From Daucus carota subsp. sativus (Eukaryota > Streptophyta > Magnoliopsida > Apiales > Apiaceae), in the NCBI RefSeq assembly GCF_001625215.2, contig NC_030386.2:23654545-23718544 (forward strand): a stretch of 64,000 bases of DNA, in the 5' to 3' direction. The notes below the pieces were generated by a model that ran no database searches, was not told where the DNA came from, and saw only the letters and a list, made by a program, of their open reading frames with translations. Positions within the stretch are counted from its first letter, which is position 1. Each line of letters starts with the position of its first letter. Made by a program: the position numbers and the translations under genes. Positions 23,115 through 34,636 of the stretch are shown piece by piece.

Positions 23115-23349
23115 CTCCCTCCGTCTCATTTTAACAGCTTTTGACTTTTTTACACGTATTTTAAGATGTTAAAAAAGTCACATCTAAACATAATAATTTT
23201 TTATAAAATTTATATCAAATAAAAGTTTAGAATTTAAACTTTTATTTGATATAAGAATTGAATTATTTTATTAAGTGTAGATATTGTTTTTTTACATCTC
23301 AATATACGTGCTAGAAAGTCAAACATCAGTTAAAATGGGACAGAGGGAG
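23115..23349. mobile_element. Stowaway-type MITE, 235 bp
   Basis: Flanked by TA. Left end CTCCCTCCGTCTCATTTTAA, right end complement CTCCCTCTGTCCCATTTTAA. The arms continue as inverted repeats around an AT-rich centre. Confidence 0.9.
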
Positions 23350-23612
23350 TATTGGAAATGTTCTAAAATCACAATTTCCAACTAATTCTCTTTAAATGTC
23401 GGTCAAAATCTGAATTAATTGTATTGATTGACTAATTGTAGATAAGGTCAAAATACTTGTAAAATAGGAGTATAATATTTCGTGAAATTTTGTTTAAACG
23501 AGTCCGGTCAAAATCTTGTTATGGTTTAAAGATAAAGAAATTGTGTTCGACTAAAAAACATTGTACATGAATACTTTGTGGACATCACTGACCAAAACAA
23601 TTCTTAAAAATT

Positions 23613-23672
23613 TGTGATTCTGACTGTGAATCTAGTTCACTATGATTCTGAATGTGAATTTAGTTCACTATG
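23613..23672. repeat. Two 30-bp tandem copies
   Basis: The unit TGATTCTGAcTGTGAATcTA followed by GTTCACTA is repeated head to tail with a few substitutions. Confidence 0.7.
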
Positions 23673-23694
23673 ACATAGGAGTATCATGTAAATT

Positions 23695-24020
23695 CAGTGT
23701 CGGAAGCACTTATGGGCCAGGTAGGTTTGGTCTCTTCTTGAAAATTGGGCCTGAAATATTTTTCTTCTTCCTTTGCTTAATCCCAGTCCAGTTTTTCAAA
23801 TATGTGTTGTGCCCACGCTGAAATCTTGTAAAAACAAAAAACAAAAAACAAAATGCAGGTCCTGAAATTTCATTTAGAAAAGCAAGGGAACACTGAGCAG
23901 AACTGAGCAAGATACATGTGTTCTTTATGATTTTTTGTTTGCATTTTTCTATTTAGCTGGGGAAAAAAAATTACAGTACATTTTAGCCCACCCTAGCATA
24001 TGTTCCTGGCTCCGCTACTG
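23695..24020. mobile_element. TIR element with CAGTGGCGGAGCC-like ends
   Basis: Left end CAGTGTCGGAAGCAC and the complement of the right end CAGTAGCGGAGCCAGG are inverted repeats of the type common on small plant DNA transposons. No convincing target duplication. 326 bp, non-coding. Confidence 0.6.
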
Positions 24021-24607
24021 CAATTACTCTAATCAACAGCTGCATCATCATTAATGAATAATGATCTTTAACCTTCTTCTGCTCGTGTTATATATCTTTC
24101 ATCTCCGTCCCACAAAAATCAACTCTTGCCATAAGTTATCACGAGATTATGGAAAACCTGATTTTTAAGTTGAAAATTAACATATAAATTCGTCACACAA
24201 ACGGTACGATTATATTCACTACACAAACAGTACAAATAAAATCCAGCCTAACTTATATTCAAAAGCTTACAACATACCACAGAAGCAGAGGGTAATCCTG
24301 AGATGACACCTGAAAATTACAGTAATAGTTTCCTGAACGATATATAATTACCACAGGCATTGCAACTTTCAGCCATCTATATAAACTATATTACAAACAG
24401 GCCGTTCTATCAGACTTCCACAAACATAGTTACAACAAGGTTTCACAAAACGTACTACAACATAATGTTACAAAGAGTGCGAGAGTTGCATTTTATTATA
24501 CATAAACGGCCAAGTTTTATGCCAGACAACATATATAAGATAAGAAAAGACCAAAAGAAACCAGAGGCCCTCAGGCAGCATCAACACATCCGATGGATAT
24601 GGAAGCT

Positions 24608-27600
24608 CTACATGCCCTTCAGTATCTCATCATAAGACAGGTTTTGGAAGGTGGGCACAGGCTGACTGCTTGTTCTTCGCTCCCACATGAACGAGTAGTC
24701 ATTCGGGTAATTGATATCGCTGTAGATAAGCGAGCTGCTGTTATCTACAGGGTTGGGAAAGTTGACAACATTATCTATGATAACACCTGCCTCAAAACCG
24801 TTATTAGGCACTGGCATATAATTGTCCACAGTAGTGTGATCCACAGATGGTTCAGTTTTAGCAGCAGTTGGCAAACCTTTTCCGGCTTCCAAAGAAGGCG
24901 CAACATTATGCGCAACAGTCGGGGGTGTGTCTTTATCAGTTTCCGCTTTATCTTTCTTAGAGTGATTCCTAATCTTTCTAGGTTTGGGTTTGTAAACTAC
25001 ATTGTTACATTTTGGTTTTGATGCCTCAATGACCTGGGAAAGTACATGCATACCAAGTGTCATTAGCAATTCAAGATTTGCTAGTACAAAGCTGTAAATG
25101 AAATACTTACATAGTTCTGGCTTTCAGTATCTTCATACACTGTTATAAAGTCACCGGTCTTTAATTTGTGTTTGTTTACAAATTCCCCTGGAAAATATTA
25201 ACAATTACATAAAACATTGTTACTGGTTTACATAACCACACTGAAAGAAATCAGAATATGTTAGTGGTTTACACAACCACACCGAAAGAAATCAGAATAT
25301 GTTAGAAAGGATAAGAAAAGAGAGGTTCTAGTCTATCACACCAGTATTTTCTAAAATGTACATCCTGCTTTTGTTGTTGGGCCAGAATCTGCAAGCCAAA
25401 GAAGAAAAACTGAGGATTACTATAACCTGCAATACTTTTGTTAAACCAAAAAAACCTAGAATTCACAATATAATTCAGTTCATTCAAACAAAGAACCACC
25501 TTAGTTTTTTTTTTAAATGCAAATCAAGAACACATATATTCTGTTTTCTAAGGTGGAACATATTTCATTAAAAAAGGAGCAGGCAAATAACATCTCTGGT
25601 TTAGGCCGACCGGCATCGCTAATACGTTAGAATTTAGAGGTACAGAAATAGACTTGGACTGCTTTAATATTGTTTCTGAGCCAGCTGAGCACAAACCTGT
25701 AACTAAAATGCCAAATTTCAGATCCATCGATCTCGATCATTGCAATACGAATCCCACTTCTCTCGCTCAAATGAGGAAGAAAAGCCTCAGCGGGTTTCTG
25801 AAATCATTTGGTGTGTACCAAAACTAAGTTTAACTGAGTAAAAGATATATTAAGATATATAAAACCAATAACATAAATACAAGTTGATTATCACGATTGG
25901 GAACTAAAATCAATGTTCTATATAGTTAAGTGATGTTAAATCTATGTATGTATAACATAGAAAAAGTTAGAGTGCAAACCTTGGGAATCACCATCCTCTT
26001 CAAATTGTTAACGTCACTGTTCTGAAGCTGCTTCTGGAAAAGAAACCTCAGCTTTGAGTCATCAGCCTAAATTTTGAGTCAAAGAGAAAATGTCGGTGAA
26101 TTCACATAACTATAATTTATATTTATCAAACTGAGACCAACGTACATAAAGATCAATTAATCAGAGTAAATAAGATATACATAGATATATATTCTGTATG
26201 CTGAGGACTAAAAAATGAAGTATAAGAACTAAAACCTCACAAGTTTTCTTGGGAGCAAATTTGCACAAACCTTAGCACACATAAGGGAAGCAAGTACTTC
26301 AATGCAGCATCCTTTACCTTATTTTCATGTGCTTAAAATATAAATATATTATCGTACAGAGTATATGGTAAATTATCTCTACTGTCGGCTAACAAATAGT
26401 CATGCAATAATTTAATATATATATATATATCCATTTAATTTGAATCTAACAAGTTATATATGCATATTACATAACTAAACAATTTATGAATAGGGTACCT
26501 TCCGAGATTCCGGGGAACTATATTGAACACTATAGGAAGACTGATATAATATCATCTAGCGATGAAATGATAGGTCAATATCAAAAATGTGACTTGGTAG
26601 CTAGCCGCAAATTGTCAAGGCGCTATTGGTAACTCTACATTGAACTAACTGAATCCGACAACTTAGACCTGGATAACAACGCAAGTGAACCTAGCTGATA
26701 TAAGACATGGATAACGAAAATGAACTTTAACCAGTGCAAAGATAGGCCAATACTTCCAATTGTGATTGGACAGCCACAAGTTATCACTGTTGTTTCAACG
26801 AACTTATAACCATACTTCTCGATCCATTCATTAAATTGAATCCGACAAGTTATATATGCATATTCCATAACTAAACAAATTATGAATTGGGTACTTCCAA
26901 GATTCCTGTGAAATATATCAAACACTATAGGAAGACGGATATAATATCATCTAGTGATGAAATGATAGTTTAATATTTCCAAATGTGACTGGGTTGCCGC
27001 ATATAATCATTGTCAAGGGGCTATTATTGGTAACTCTATATTAACCTAACTGATCAAACCGCAGACAACTTAGGCATGGATAACAACATATACACGTGAA
27101 CCTAGCTGATATATATAGGACATGGATAAAAAAAATGCAGAACTCATATTTAGTAGAACTAATTTTTCAAATAAAGAAAATTATTACCGGGTATTGTGTC
27201 TACTAAGTTTTATAGTACTAGAACTAAATCTGAATTAAAGAGTATCACACATGTCAAATTTCATATCAGAACAAAATTAATCTGCAGAAAGTTTCCAAAG
27301 CATATGTAGAAAAAATATATCTCAATAATAGATTTATTACTATTATTATGTAACTTCTGTTGGATCCATCAATTAAGACAAGAGTGTTGTGAACAGGAAA
27401 ATTTGGTATGATTAGCATCCCTAAATATACCTAATTAATGAGTATGGATAATCAAACTAAAAAAACAAAAAAACCCTCCCTTTTCCCCTAATTAGTTTCC
27501 TGCAAGAATGAAAACACACACAAATACAAAAATAACATATATAAATCAAATGAAGAGTCCGAGTAACATACCCGCACACGTCGAAGTCGTGCCTGAGCCT

Positions 27601-28195
27601 GCACTTGAGGTTGAGGAGGAGGCTGCACGTGCTGGGTAAAATCGAACTGATCAAAGGGACGAAACGAGCTCCGCTTGTGTCGACTAATTACATTCCTCTT
27701 CTTCTTGCTGAGATGACCATTGATCGTGTTCTCGCCGTCGGAAAACACCAGAGATCCCAGATGGTCCGCAGCATTCACCCCCATATTAATCTGCACTGCA
27801 TCATGAGTCTGCTGATTCACCCCGATCGCAAAAGGCTGCGGCGCACTGTTCACGAGCTGCATAGTATTATAAGTATTTTCATAGTTTTGAACAGTGTGGT
27901 TGTTGAGTGCGCCCGGAAAAGGAGCAATGGCGTTGGTGTCGGTGATGTTTGGGCACAACGGGAAATTATTATTTGGAGAGAGAGTAGTGGGGGGAGTAGG
28001 AGTAAGAGTGGGAGTAGTATTATATGGTGGAAAGTTATGGTAAGGGTTAATGTGGTTGGGGTTTCCCACAAGTAAATTAGTGTAATTATTAGTATTATAA
28101 GGAGTGGCACTCAAATTATTCATGGAGGAGTAATTGAAACCCCCAAAAGAGCTTGGCACACCTGTGTTGTTTCCATAGGCCTCGTTTTTCTCCAT
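24608..28195 (-). CDS. FUS3: FUS3-like B3-domain transcription factor
   Basis: Six exons: 28195-27572, 26066-25980, 25797-25697, 25388-25342, 25187-25111, 25033-24608; all joints close in phase, 453 residues. FUS3 is a nuclear B3 factor of the LAFL network that drives embryo and seed maturation by binding RY (CATGCA) sites. Residues 1-208 are Asn/Pro-rich and include KKKRNVISRHKRSSF (about 164-178), a basic stretch like the one before the B3 domain of FUS3 and likely a nuclear signal. The B3 domain is about residues 213-318: RFLFQKQLQNSDVNNLKRMV, PKKPAEAFLP, RFWPNNKSRMY, LENTGEF, TGDFITVYED and NYVIEASK. NYVI and KRM.IPK favour FUS3 over LEC2 or ABI3. The ATG at 28195 is used because the upstream frame has none. 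Intron 1 holds a tandem duplication. It is longer than Arabidopsis FUS3, mainly at the N-terminus. Confidence 0.85.
26430..27140. repeat. Direct tandem duplication inside FUS3-like intron 1
   Basis: A block of about 300 bp starting at AAGTTATATATGCATATT occurs at 26451 and again at 26847 (offset 396). Both copies carry 'aacactataggaagac', 'gatataatatcatctag' and 'gtgaacctagctgatat' in the same order, with substitutions and small indels. The exact outer borders are uncertain. Confidence 0.75.
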
Positions 28196-28258
28196 TAGGG
28201 TTTTGGTGGGTTGAGCTTGCTTGACTGAAATGAGTTTAGGCACACTGATCTATGAACC

Positions 28259-28322
28259 TCTCTCTTTCTTTTTCTTATTCTCTCTCACTCTCTCTCATTT
28301 CTCTCTCACTTCTCTCTTTCTT
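28259..28322 (-). repeat. CT/GA-rich leader microsatellite
   Basis: An interrupted CTCTCT run in the presumed 5' leader of the FUS3-like gene (GA-rich on the coding strand), between its TATA box and its ATG. GA repeats near start sites are common in plant developmental genes. Confidence 0.7.
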
Positions 28323-28353
28323 GCTTGTGTGTTTTAGTGGGAGAGAGATGTGG

Positions 28354-28361
28354 TATATATA
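28354..28361 (-). promoter_or_regulatory. Probable TATA box of the FUS3-like gene
   Basis: TATATATA about 160 bp upstream of the ATG and just upstream of the GA-rich leader. Confidence 0.55.
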
Positions 28362-28502
28362 GTAGCTGAGAGAGGAGTAAATGTGTAGATAAAAGAGGAA
28401 GGGAAAATGAGAACGACTGGGGCAGGTGCAGGCTGAGAGTGTGAAATTTACTAAATTTGGGACTCATTTTCGGGGCATCCGTTCAAGAAGCTTCAACGTC
28501 TG

Positions 28503-28522
28503 CTACGTGGAGCTGCATGCAT
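28503..28522 (-). promoter_or_regulatory. RY element next to an ACGTGG (ABRE-like) core
   Basis: TGCATGCAT at 28514-28522 contains the RY core CATGCA bound by B3 factors of the FUS3/LEC2/ABI3 group. ACGTGG at 28505-28510 is an ABRE/G-box core. The pair lies about 310-330 bp upstream of the ATG and suggests seed-network and auto- or cross-regulation. This is inference; both words are short. Confidence 0.5.
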
Positions 28523-30274
28523 ACTCTAATGTAGCCACAGAGGACACTCGGAACCGAGTGTTTGGCCGGGAAGTTTAACCAGGGTTAAGAAATATAATTA
28601 ATTTAACTCGGTGGACTGGTGATGATGTTGTGGTCTTTGAATTTTGTGGTGGTTGGAGGATATGCACGAAGCAATGTCTTCATCGCTATCTCTTTCTCTC
28701 TTTCTCTCCGTGTGAAAAGTATAAAATAACAAAATCCTCTCTCTCTGGGGGAGAGATGTGACGAATGGAAAGGGGGTTGGGAAGCGGAGAGTGATTACAG
28801 GTGTTGAAAAAGTTCTGAAGAAACTGACCAAACTCGACTCAAATGGCGTATGCTTGCTTCCATCTTTCTCCTAATCTCAATCTCATTTCTCTCCCTCTAC
28901 TTCCAGACCCTTCCCATTCTATACCTTGCAAAGCCCACATTCTTTTAGGGCTGGAAAAATTCTTTAGGCCCTTCACCCACCTTTTTTCCGTAATTAAGAG
29001 AAAAATGTTTTATTGATTTTTATCACCAATTAAAAATTGGAGAACAAATTAGATGTATATTAAATTTGATAATTTCACTCAAAAAATAATATTAGAAGAA
29101 TGATAAAAAAATTGAAAAATATTGAATTTACATATTACTTTTCATTTATATTACGATGTTATATTCATTTAAATTCGTCATTAATGATTATAAAGATATA
29201 CAAGTTGGATTATATTAGTTTATATTACTAAACATGTCAGTTGGATTAAAAAAGTTATGGCAAATTATTATTGTGGTGATAGTATAATATAACTAATCCT
29301 TATTATTTTACTTTTTACCAAATTTAAACAAAACTTTTTCAACACTATAATATATATATATTCTAAAATTTTATTAATAATTTTATAATCAAATTTTCAT
29401 ACATTATCTTTATACTTAAACTATATCAAAAATCCATTAATTTTGAGAACTAAATTACAGTGTGCTAAAAGAATTTGAAAATTAGACCTTTAGAATAATT
29501 TAAATATTCAAAATATTAGATCTATACCATAATATTAAAGTCATAAAGTTAAATCCGTTAGTCGGATCCCGGTCTACCGACCTTGATTTATAACATGCTT
29601 TAACAAAGTTTTTGTTATAATTAAAATACTTTTAAATATTTTCGTCCAATCATGTATCTTCGTGTAAATTTTTATCTAGCTTATTGGCGTGCTTAATTAT
29701 AAAAAACATTATTATATATGTCAAATTATATATTCGATAAAAAAATATTAGACCAAATATGTTTATTAATTTATTTAAAATTTTATTTAATTTAAAATAC
29801 ATATGTCTTTAATATAATTTTATCACCAATCATTTATATTTAATGATGAGATATCAAATCTCTCGGAAAGAGGAGGATACTGAACTAATCGGAATTGGAA
29901 ATGGAACGACTTGCATTGGATTATAATTCAACTATGAACATTATTCAAAATTACTTTATGAACATTGTTCATATATACTGTATACTGAAACATATAGAAA
30001 CGGCTGAAACAAATATATTACTGGACTTTCTTCTCTGTTTTTCCCTTAAAAAAATTAATTGAAATCTTGAAGGTGGCCGTTATGAAGTTTGGTGAAAATC
30101 AGTGGCCTGAAATATCGATTATCCTGTCTTCTAGCTTTTTACAAAAATAGGCATGCAGTGTACTGCATAGTCTGCATTCAATTGCATTGAGCGTTACAAT
30201 AGCCTTCTTGATGCAGCTTACGATAGGGATGATGATATCCGAAAGCTGTCATGGGGAGAGAGTAGGCACGTAGG
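28523..30274. other. Intergenic, upstream of the FUS3-like gene
   Basis: AT-rich beyond about 29.0 kb. No gene, RNA gene or transposon end could be supported. Confidence 0.4.
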
Positions 30275-30624
30275 CAGGGCCGTTCCATACCTTTTGAGGG
30301 CCCTGGGACGAAAGAAGAAAATGGGCCCTAATTTTTTTTACTTCACTAAATTTGATAATATATGACCTTGTAGCAATGCAAACTCAAATTTTAGTTAACT
30401 TCCGTAAGAAAATAAGTGTACTGGATGTGAAAAAAGAAAATTAAACAAATGTTTGATGACATTTATCAGTTAGTGCATGATTGATAGTACCATTAGTTTA
30501 GTTACGAACGTAGTCACTTAGGATAGAATAGGCTTATATATACTAATAACAATACATAAATTATACAAATTTTGGGCCCCTAAACATTTTGGGCCCTGGG
30601 CGGTCGTCCTGTGGGCCGGGCCTG
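30275..30624. mobile_element. hAT-like MITE with CAGGGCCG ends, 350 bp
   Basis: Exact 8-bp target duplication CACGTAGG (30267-30274 and 30625-30632). The ends CAGGGCCG and CGGGCCTG are inverted, with GGGCCCTAA/TTTGGGCCC words inside each arm. Non-coding. Confidence 0.88.
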
Positions 30625-32241
30625 CACGTAGGCAGGAGACGTGGTCTGCTGTATTGTTAGCAAACAAGCTCTGGTCCGTTCACTTGACTAGAATAAATTT
30701 TTTTTTTTTTTAGAGCAAGAATAAAATAATTAATTCGTACTTTTTGTGTAAAAAGTCGAGGCTCATGTCTCCTAAAAAGTTAGGATTCATAACTTTTGTT
30801 TTATAACTTCCACTTTTTTCCCAAATAAATTAATCACTTATAACTCTTAACTAAATTCTAACAATTCTAATTTTATTTCATTTTTTTTACTTGAAGAAAG
30901 AACCACTTATTTTAAACTCAACCGGCCCCAAAAATTCAGAATGAAGTTTTGGTTGGAATTGATCATTCCCACCGTGATATTATTTCATCACAGTTTTGAA
31001 TCTCATTCAATTCAAATTTTGAGGGACAAAATTATTAGAAAATAAATTAAATTTTAAATCAAAAAAACCGATATTTCTCGTGAATATTTCTTCGAAAATA
31101 TTTTCTAAGAAAAATATTTTCAGAAAAATTATGTATCGGGAAAATTTATCAAAAGAATATTCATCCGAAAAATCCTGTCTTTGGGAAATTGTTTTCCGAG
31201 AATATTTTTCCAAAATTTCTGGAAAAGAATTTTTATTAATTTATACATGAACAATCAAATGAATGAAATGATATTTTATTTGCAAACTATTTCATTCATG
31301 TCCAAGTTCGTTCTAGCAGTATGTATTCCGTTGCCGTCATATTCCATTCTTATAAAGTGAAAAAGCGACTTTAATAATGATGAATACCCGATTCAACTCT
31401 AATTACGAAGAATACTGATCTTATTTGTGCTTGGTTGTACCGACTACTGAACATTATAACTCAATCTCAGTGCGAATTTGGTTATTCTCTTATCAGAATC
31501 CAAGTACGATCCCGTAAATCTCCGCGATCTTATATTTTTTACTACAGCGCTTGCAATATTGTTTGAAATAATATTAGTATAACAATATTGAGAAATGTAG
31601 TATCTTAATTTAATTTAATAAAATTAACCAGTTAGCTTGGAATACATAAATTATTAAATTCTGTGAAGAATCTTAGAGGTTAGACCCGTGATTCGTAATT
31701 TGTGCATAATTTAAAGTGTATTCGATTGTTAACATGTATTCCTTCAATTCATCTTAAGTTGTGTGCTTGTTGATAAGTTGACATAATTTGGATGTAATAA
31801 GTACAAAATACTTATTATTTTAAATACAATACTAAATTTCAAAAGTCTTCATCTTTCTCAAATTTTAAACAACCAACAACCGTTTATTTCCTTGATAAAA
31901 ATACAAATATTAAATTTTTATTTAGAAAACTACAAAATAAATATATATAATATTTTTTTATGGTTTAATATTTACGTATAAAAAGTCAAGCATCAAAAGT
32001 ATTGAACAAATTTTCAAAGTGACGGTTTCTCCACTAATTCCTTGGAAAAGCCGTGTTTTGTTTAGAGCTATACTCTTTGAATAAAAAAAATCATTTCTAA
32101 CCGAAATATTAATTCCATTTTAAAAATAAACAGATTTATTTCATTTCTTATTTCGGTTATAATTATTGAGCATATTCGATGTATTTTATAAATCAGGAAT
32201 TTTACATATAAGCATCCCTATTTTTGTCGGACCTTTTTAAT
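30625..32241. other. Intergenic, nothing recognised
   Basis: AT-rich sequence with scattered short palindromes (for example around 31080-31210), no supported gene. Confidence 0.4.
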
Positions 32242-32490
32242 ACTCCCTCCGTCCCAATTCTTTTGGCTTGTTTGATTTTTTATGGTCAAATTGACCAAAT
32301 TTTGATCGGGAATAACTAATTATTCTTATATGATTTTCAAAATCCGAAACATACATCTTAAAGTAGAATAAATATAGATTTTAGTAATATATTTTTTATA
32401 AACTTTTTCAATCATTTAATATATGTAAATTTTAGTTAAAATCTGATTAATTTGATCATAAAAATTTTAGTTAAAATCATTTAATACTGT
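32242..32490. mobile_element. Stowaway-type MITE, degraded right end
   Basis: Begins TA|CTCCCTCCGTCCCAATTC, the standard end. A matching right end is not present before the Mutator-like element at 32513, so it is decayed or truncated. Confidence 0.55.
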
Positions 32491-32512
32491 TAGAAGATGC
32501 TCTAAGCAAGAA

Positions 32513-33740
32513 GAGTAATGCTAGGGACACAGAAACCGCTACAGAAAATTTTCACATAATGACGTGTCTTTGCTGAGATGTACCAGCATTAAATAGGTGG
32601 TCGGCCACTTGACATTTACTTATACTTCCTGCACTGTTATACTTATATTTATCTCACACACCCTTTCTACATAATTTGACGATATATATATTTATTATCT
32701 AATTTTATTTTGTTTCATTATAACTTTTTCTAACACACTTACTAATATATTTATATATACTTAATTATTATTTCCAATTCATGTTACCACATTCAACACA
32801 TATTATCATTTTTTGTTATAATATTTTAATAAAATAATGTGACTAGTATACAAATTAAAACTTGTTCACTACTAAATTAGAATTGAATATATATTAAACA
32901 ACAATTCAAATTATTTAAATCAACAAAGTTTTATTTAAATATACTCCACTTTATTTTATTTGAATCGATTTATTCTTGACATAAGATTTCAAAATTATAA
33001 AACACGAGCCAAATATAAATATATATTAATAAGTATGTCAAACATATAATTATAAAAAACAAAAATATAAACAGATAATATTCTTTTACGTAATTTGATG
33101 TAGTTTGTGATGGCGTGGTATGTCTCTTCTCTCACAAAAGAATGAAAATAAGTAATTATATTTATATACTTTGAATACAACGTAATACTCCTCTGTCCCA
33201 AAATGTTGCTTCCACTTTTCGCATGTAAAAAAAATATACTTCTATTCGTTATTTTAAAAACTTTCTTTTTTTAAATAAATTTTTAACATTTATATTTTTA
33301 ATTAGAAAAAGAAAATTGGAAAAATAGTATATGAACGCATATTTTTTTACACCTCAACCTACGTGTAAAAAGTCAAAACGACTATATTATTTTGGGACAT
33401 AAAGAGTAGAAAAGATTTAAATTTAAAATAATATAACAAAAAATGATAACATGTGTTGAATGTGGTAACATGAATTGGAAATAATAATTAAATATATATA
33501 AATATATTAGTAAGTGTGTTAGAAAAAAATTATAATGAAACAAAATAAAATCAGATAATAAATATATATATCGTCAAATTATGTGGAAAGGGTTGTGAGA
33601 TAAATATAAGTATAACAGTGCAGAAAGTATAAGTAAATGTCACAGTGGCCGACCACCTATTTAATGCTGGTACATCTCAGCAAAGACACGTCATTCTGTG
33701 AAAATTTTCTGTAGCCGTTTCTGTGTCCCTAGCATTACTC
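32513..33740. mobile_element. Mutator-like element with long terminal inverted repeats, 1.2 kb
   Basis: Exact 9-bp target duplication AAGCAAGAA (32504-32512 and 33741-33749). Both ends start GAGTAATGCTAGGGACAC, and the inverted repeats run about 320-340 bp each (32513 to about 32850, and about 33410 to 33740) at high identity. No transposase frame. The non-repeat centre contains a Stowaway at 33188-33406. High arm identity suggests a fairly recent insertion and a strong foldback transcript if read through. Confidence 0.9.
33188..33406. mobile_element. Stowaway-type MITE inside the Mutator-like element
   Basis: TA-flanked. Left CTCCTCTGTCCCAAAATGTT, right complement CTCTTTATGTCCCAAAATAA. It sits next to the inner edge of the right long repeat. 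Confidence 0.75.
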
Positions 33741-33875
33741 AAGCAAGAAAGCTCTTCCAAGAAATTCATACGCTCCACGGACGGAGCAAAAAGTCAATTT
33801 TTGTGATACTATCCGTCCCTTTCTTCTTTTTGTAACACTTTCTTCTTTTTGTAACACTTTCTCTCCTTTCAAGTA

Positions 33876-34120
33876 CTCCCTCCGTCCCCTCAATTATTTA
33901 CATGGGACGGGAACTCGACACGCATTATAATACACTCATAAAATATAATTTGATATATTATTTTAAATTATTTTTTCTTCTAAATGAAAATTTAATATCT
34001 AAATTTTTATAAAAAAAGAAAATTTTGGAAAAAAAGTTATAAAACTATTTTTTATATACGCCTTAAAATGCGTGTCGAGTAATGCAAAAAAGTGTAAAGA
34101 AATGAGATGGACAGAGGGAG
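33876..34120. mobile_element. Stowaway-type MITE, 245 bp
   Basis: TA duplications on both sides. Ends CTCCCTCCGTCCCCTCAATT and complement CTCCCTCTGTCCATCTCATT. Preceded by two copies of 'tttcttctttttgtaacac'. Confidence 0.85.
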
Positions 34121-34636
34121 TATCATTTTTCAAAAATTCACTCCGTCCTCTTTTACATATTTTTTTGAAAAATTTAACATACTTTTAAGAAAAATATTCA
34201 AAATTTATTTAAAAAAATTAACTTGCAATGAAAGATTATTGGAAGTTGCCTTTCCATTACCCATTTCTTTAAATCAGCAAAAGGTTCCAACTTCTAAATA
34301 TCACGTCGATACTCGGACTTGGATGAACACCTGCTCATAACCATAATTATCCATTCAAAACGACTCATAAAAGCTTCTCATGCAACACCCAAAAGGGCCA
34401 CAGCTATCAAATAAAGACATCTGCAGCTTGATGTACGCACAGTTGCACACCCGTTCATCATTATAAATGGTCCTCAAAATCAACTCATGTAATAAGCTAT
34501 TCACATAAATCGAACATATCAAGCAGATAATGACACATATACAGGCACAAATAATCCATAAATTTAAGGCTATATACCCAGCACACCAGAAAGAATGACA
34601 TGATCCCACAAGTTTAAGCAAGATATCCATTGTAGT
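34121..34636. other. 3' flank of the CYSTM gene
   Basis: Expected to hold the 3' UTR of the gene that ends at 34637 on the minus strand. Nothing else recognised. Confidence 0.45.

Larger units (their letters stand above)
22386..24607. other. Intergenic with MITEs
   Basis: Between the START gene and the convergent FUS3-like gene. It contains a Stowaway (23115-23349), a short tandem duplication (23613-23672) and a TIR element (23695-24020). The right part, about 24078-24607, should include the FUS3-like 3' UTR. No other gene seen. Confidence 0.5.

Noticed and set aside
27605-28110. Plus-strand and alternative minus-strand frames over FUS3-like exon 1
   Set aside because: Shadow frames of the Asn/Pro-rich exon; only the frame starting at 28195 joins the B3 exons in phase.
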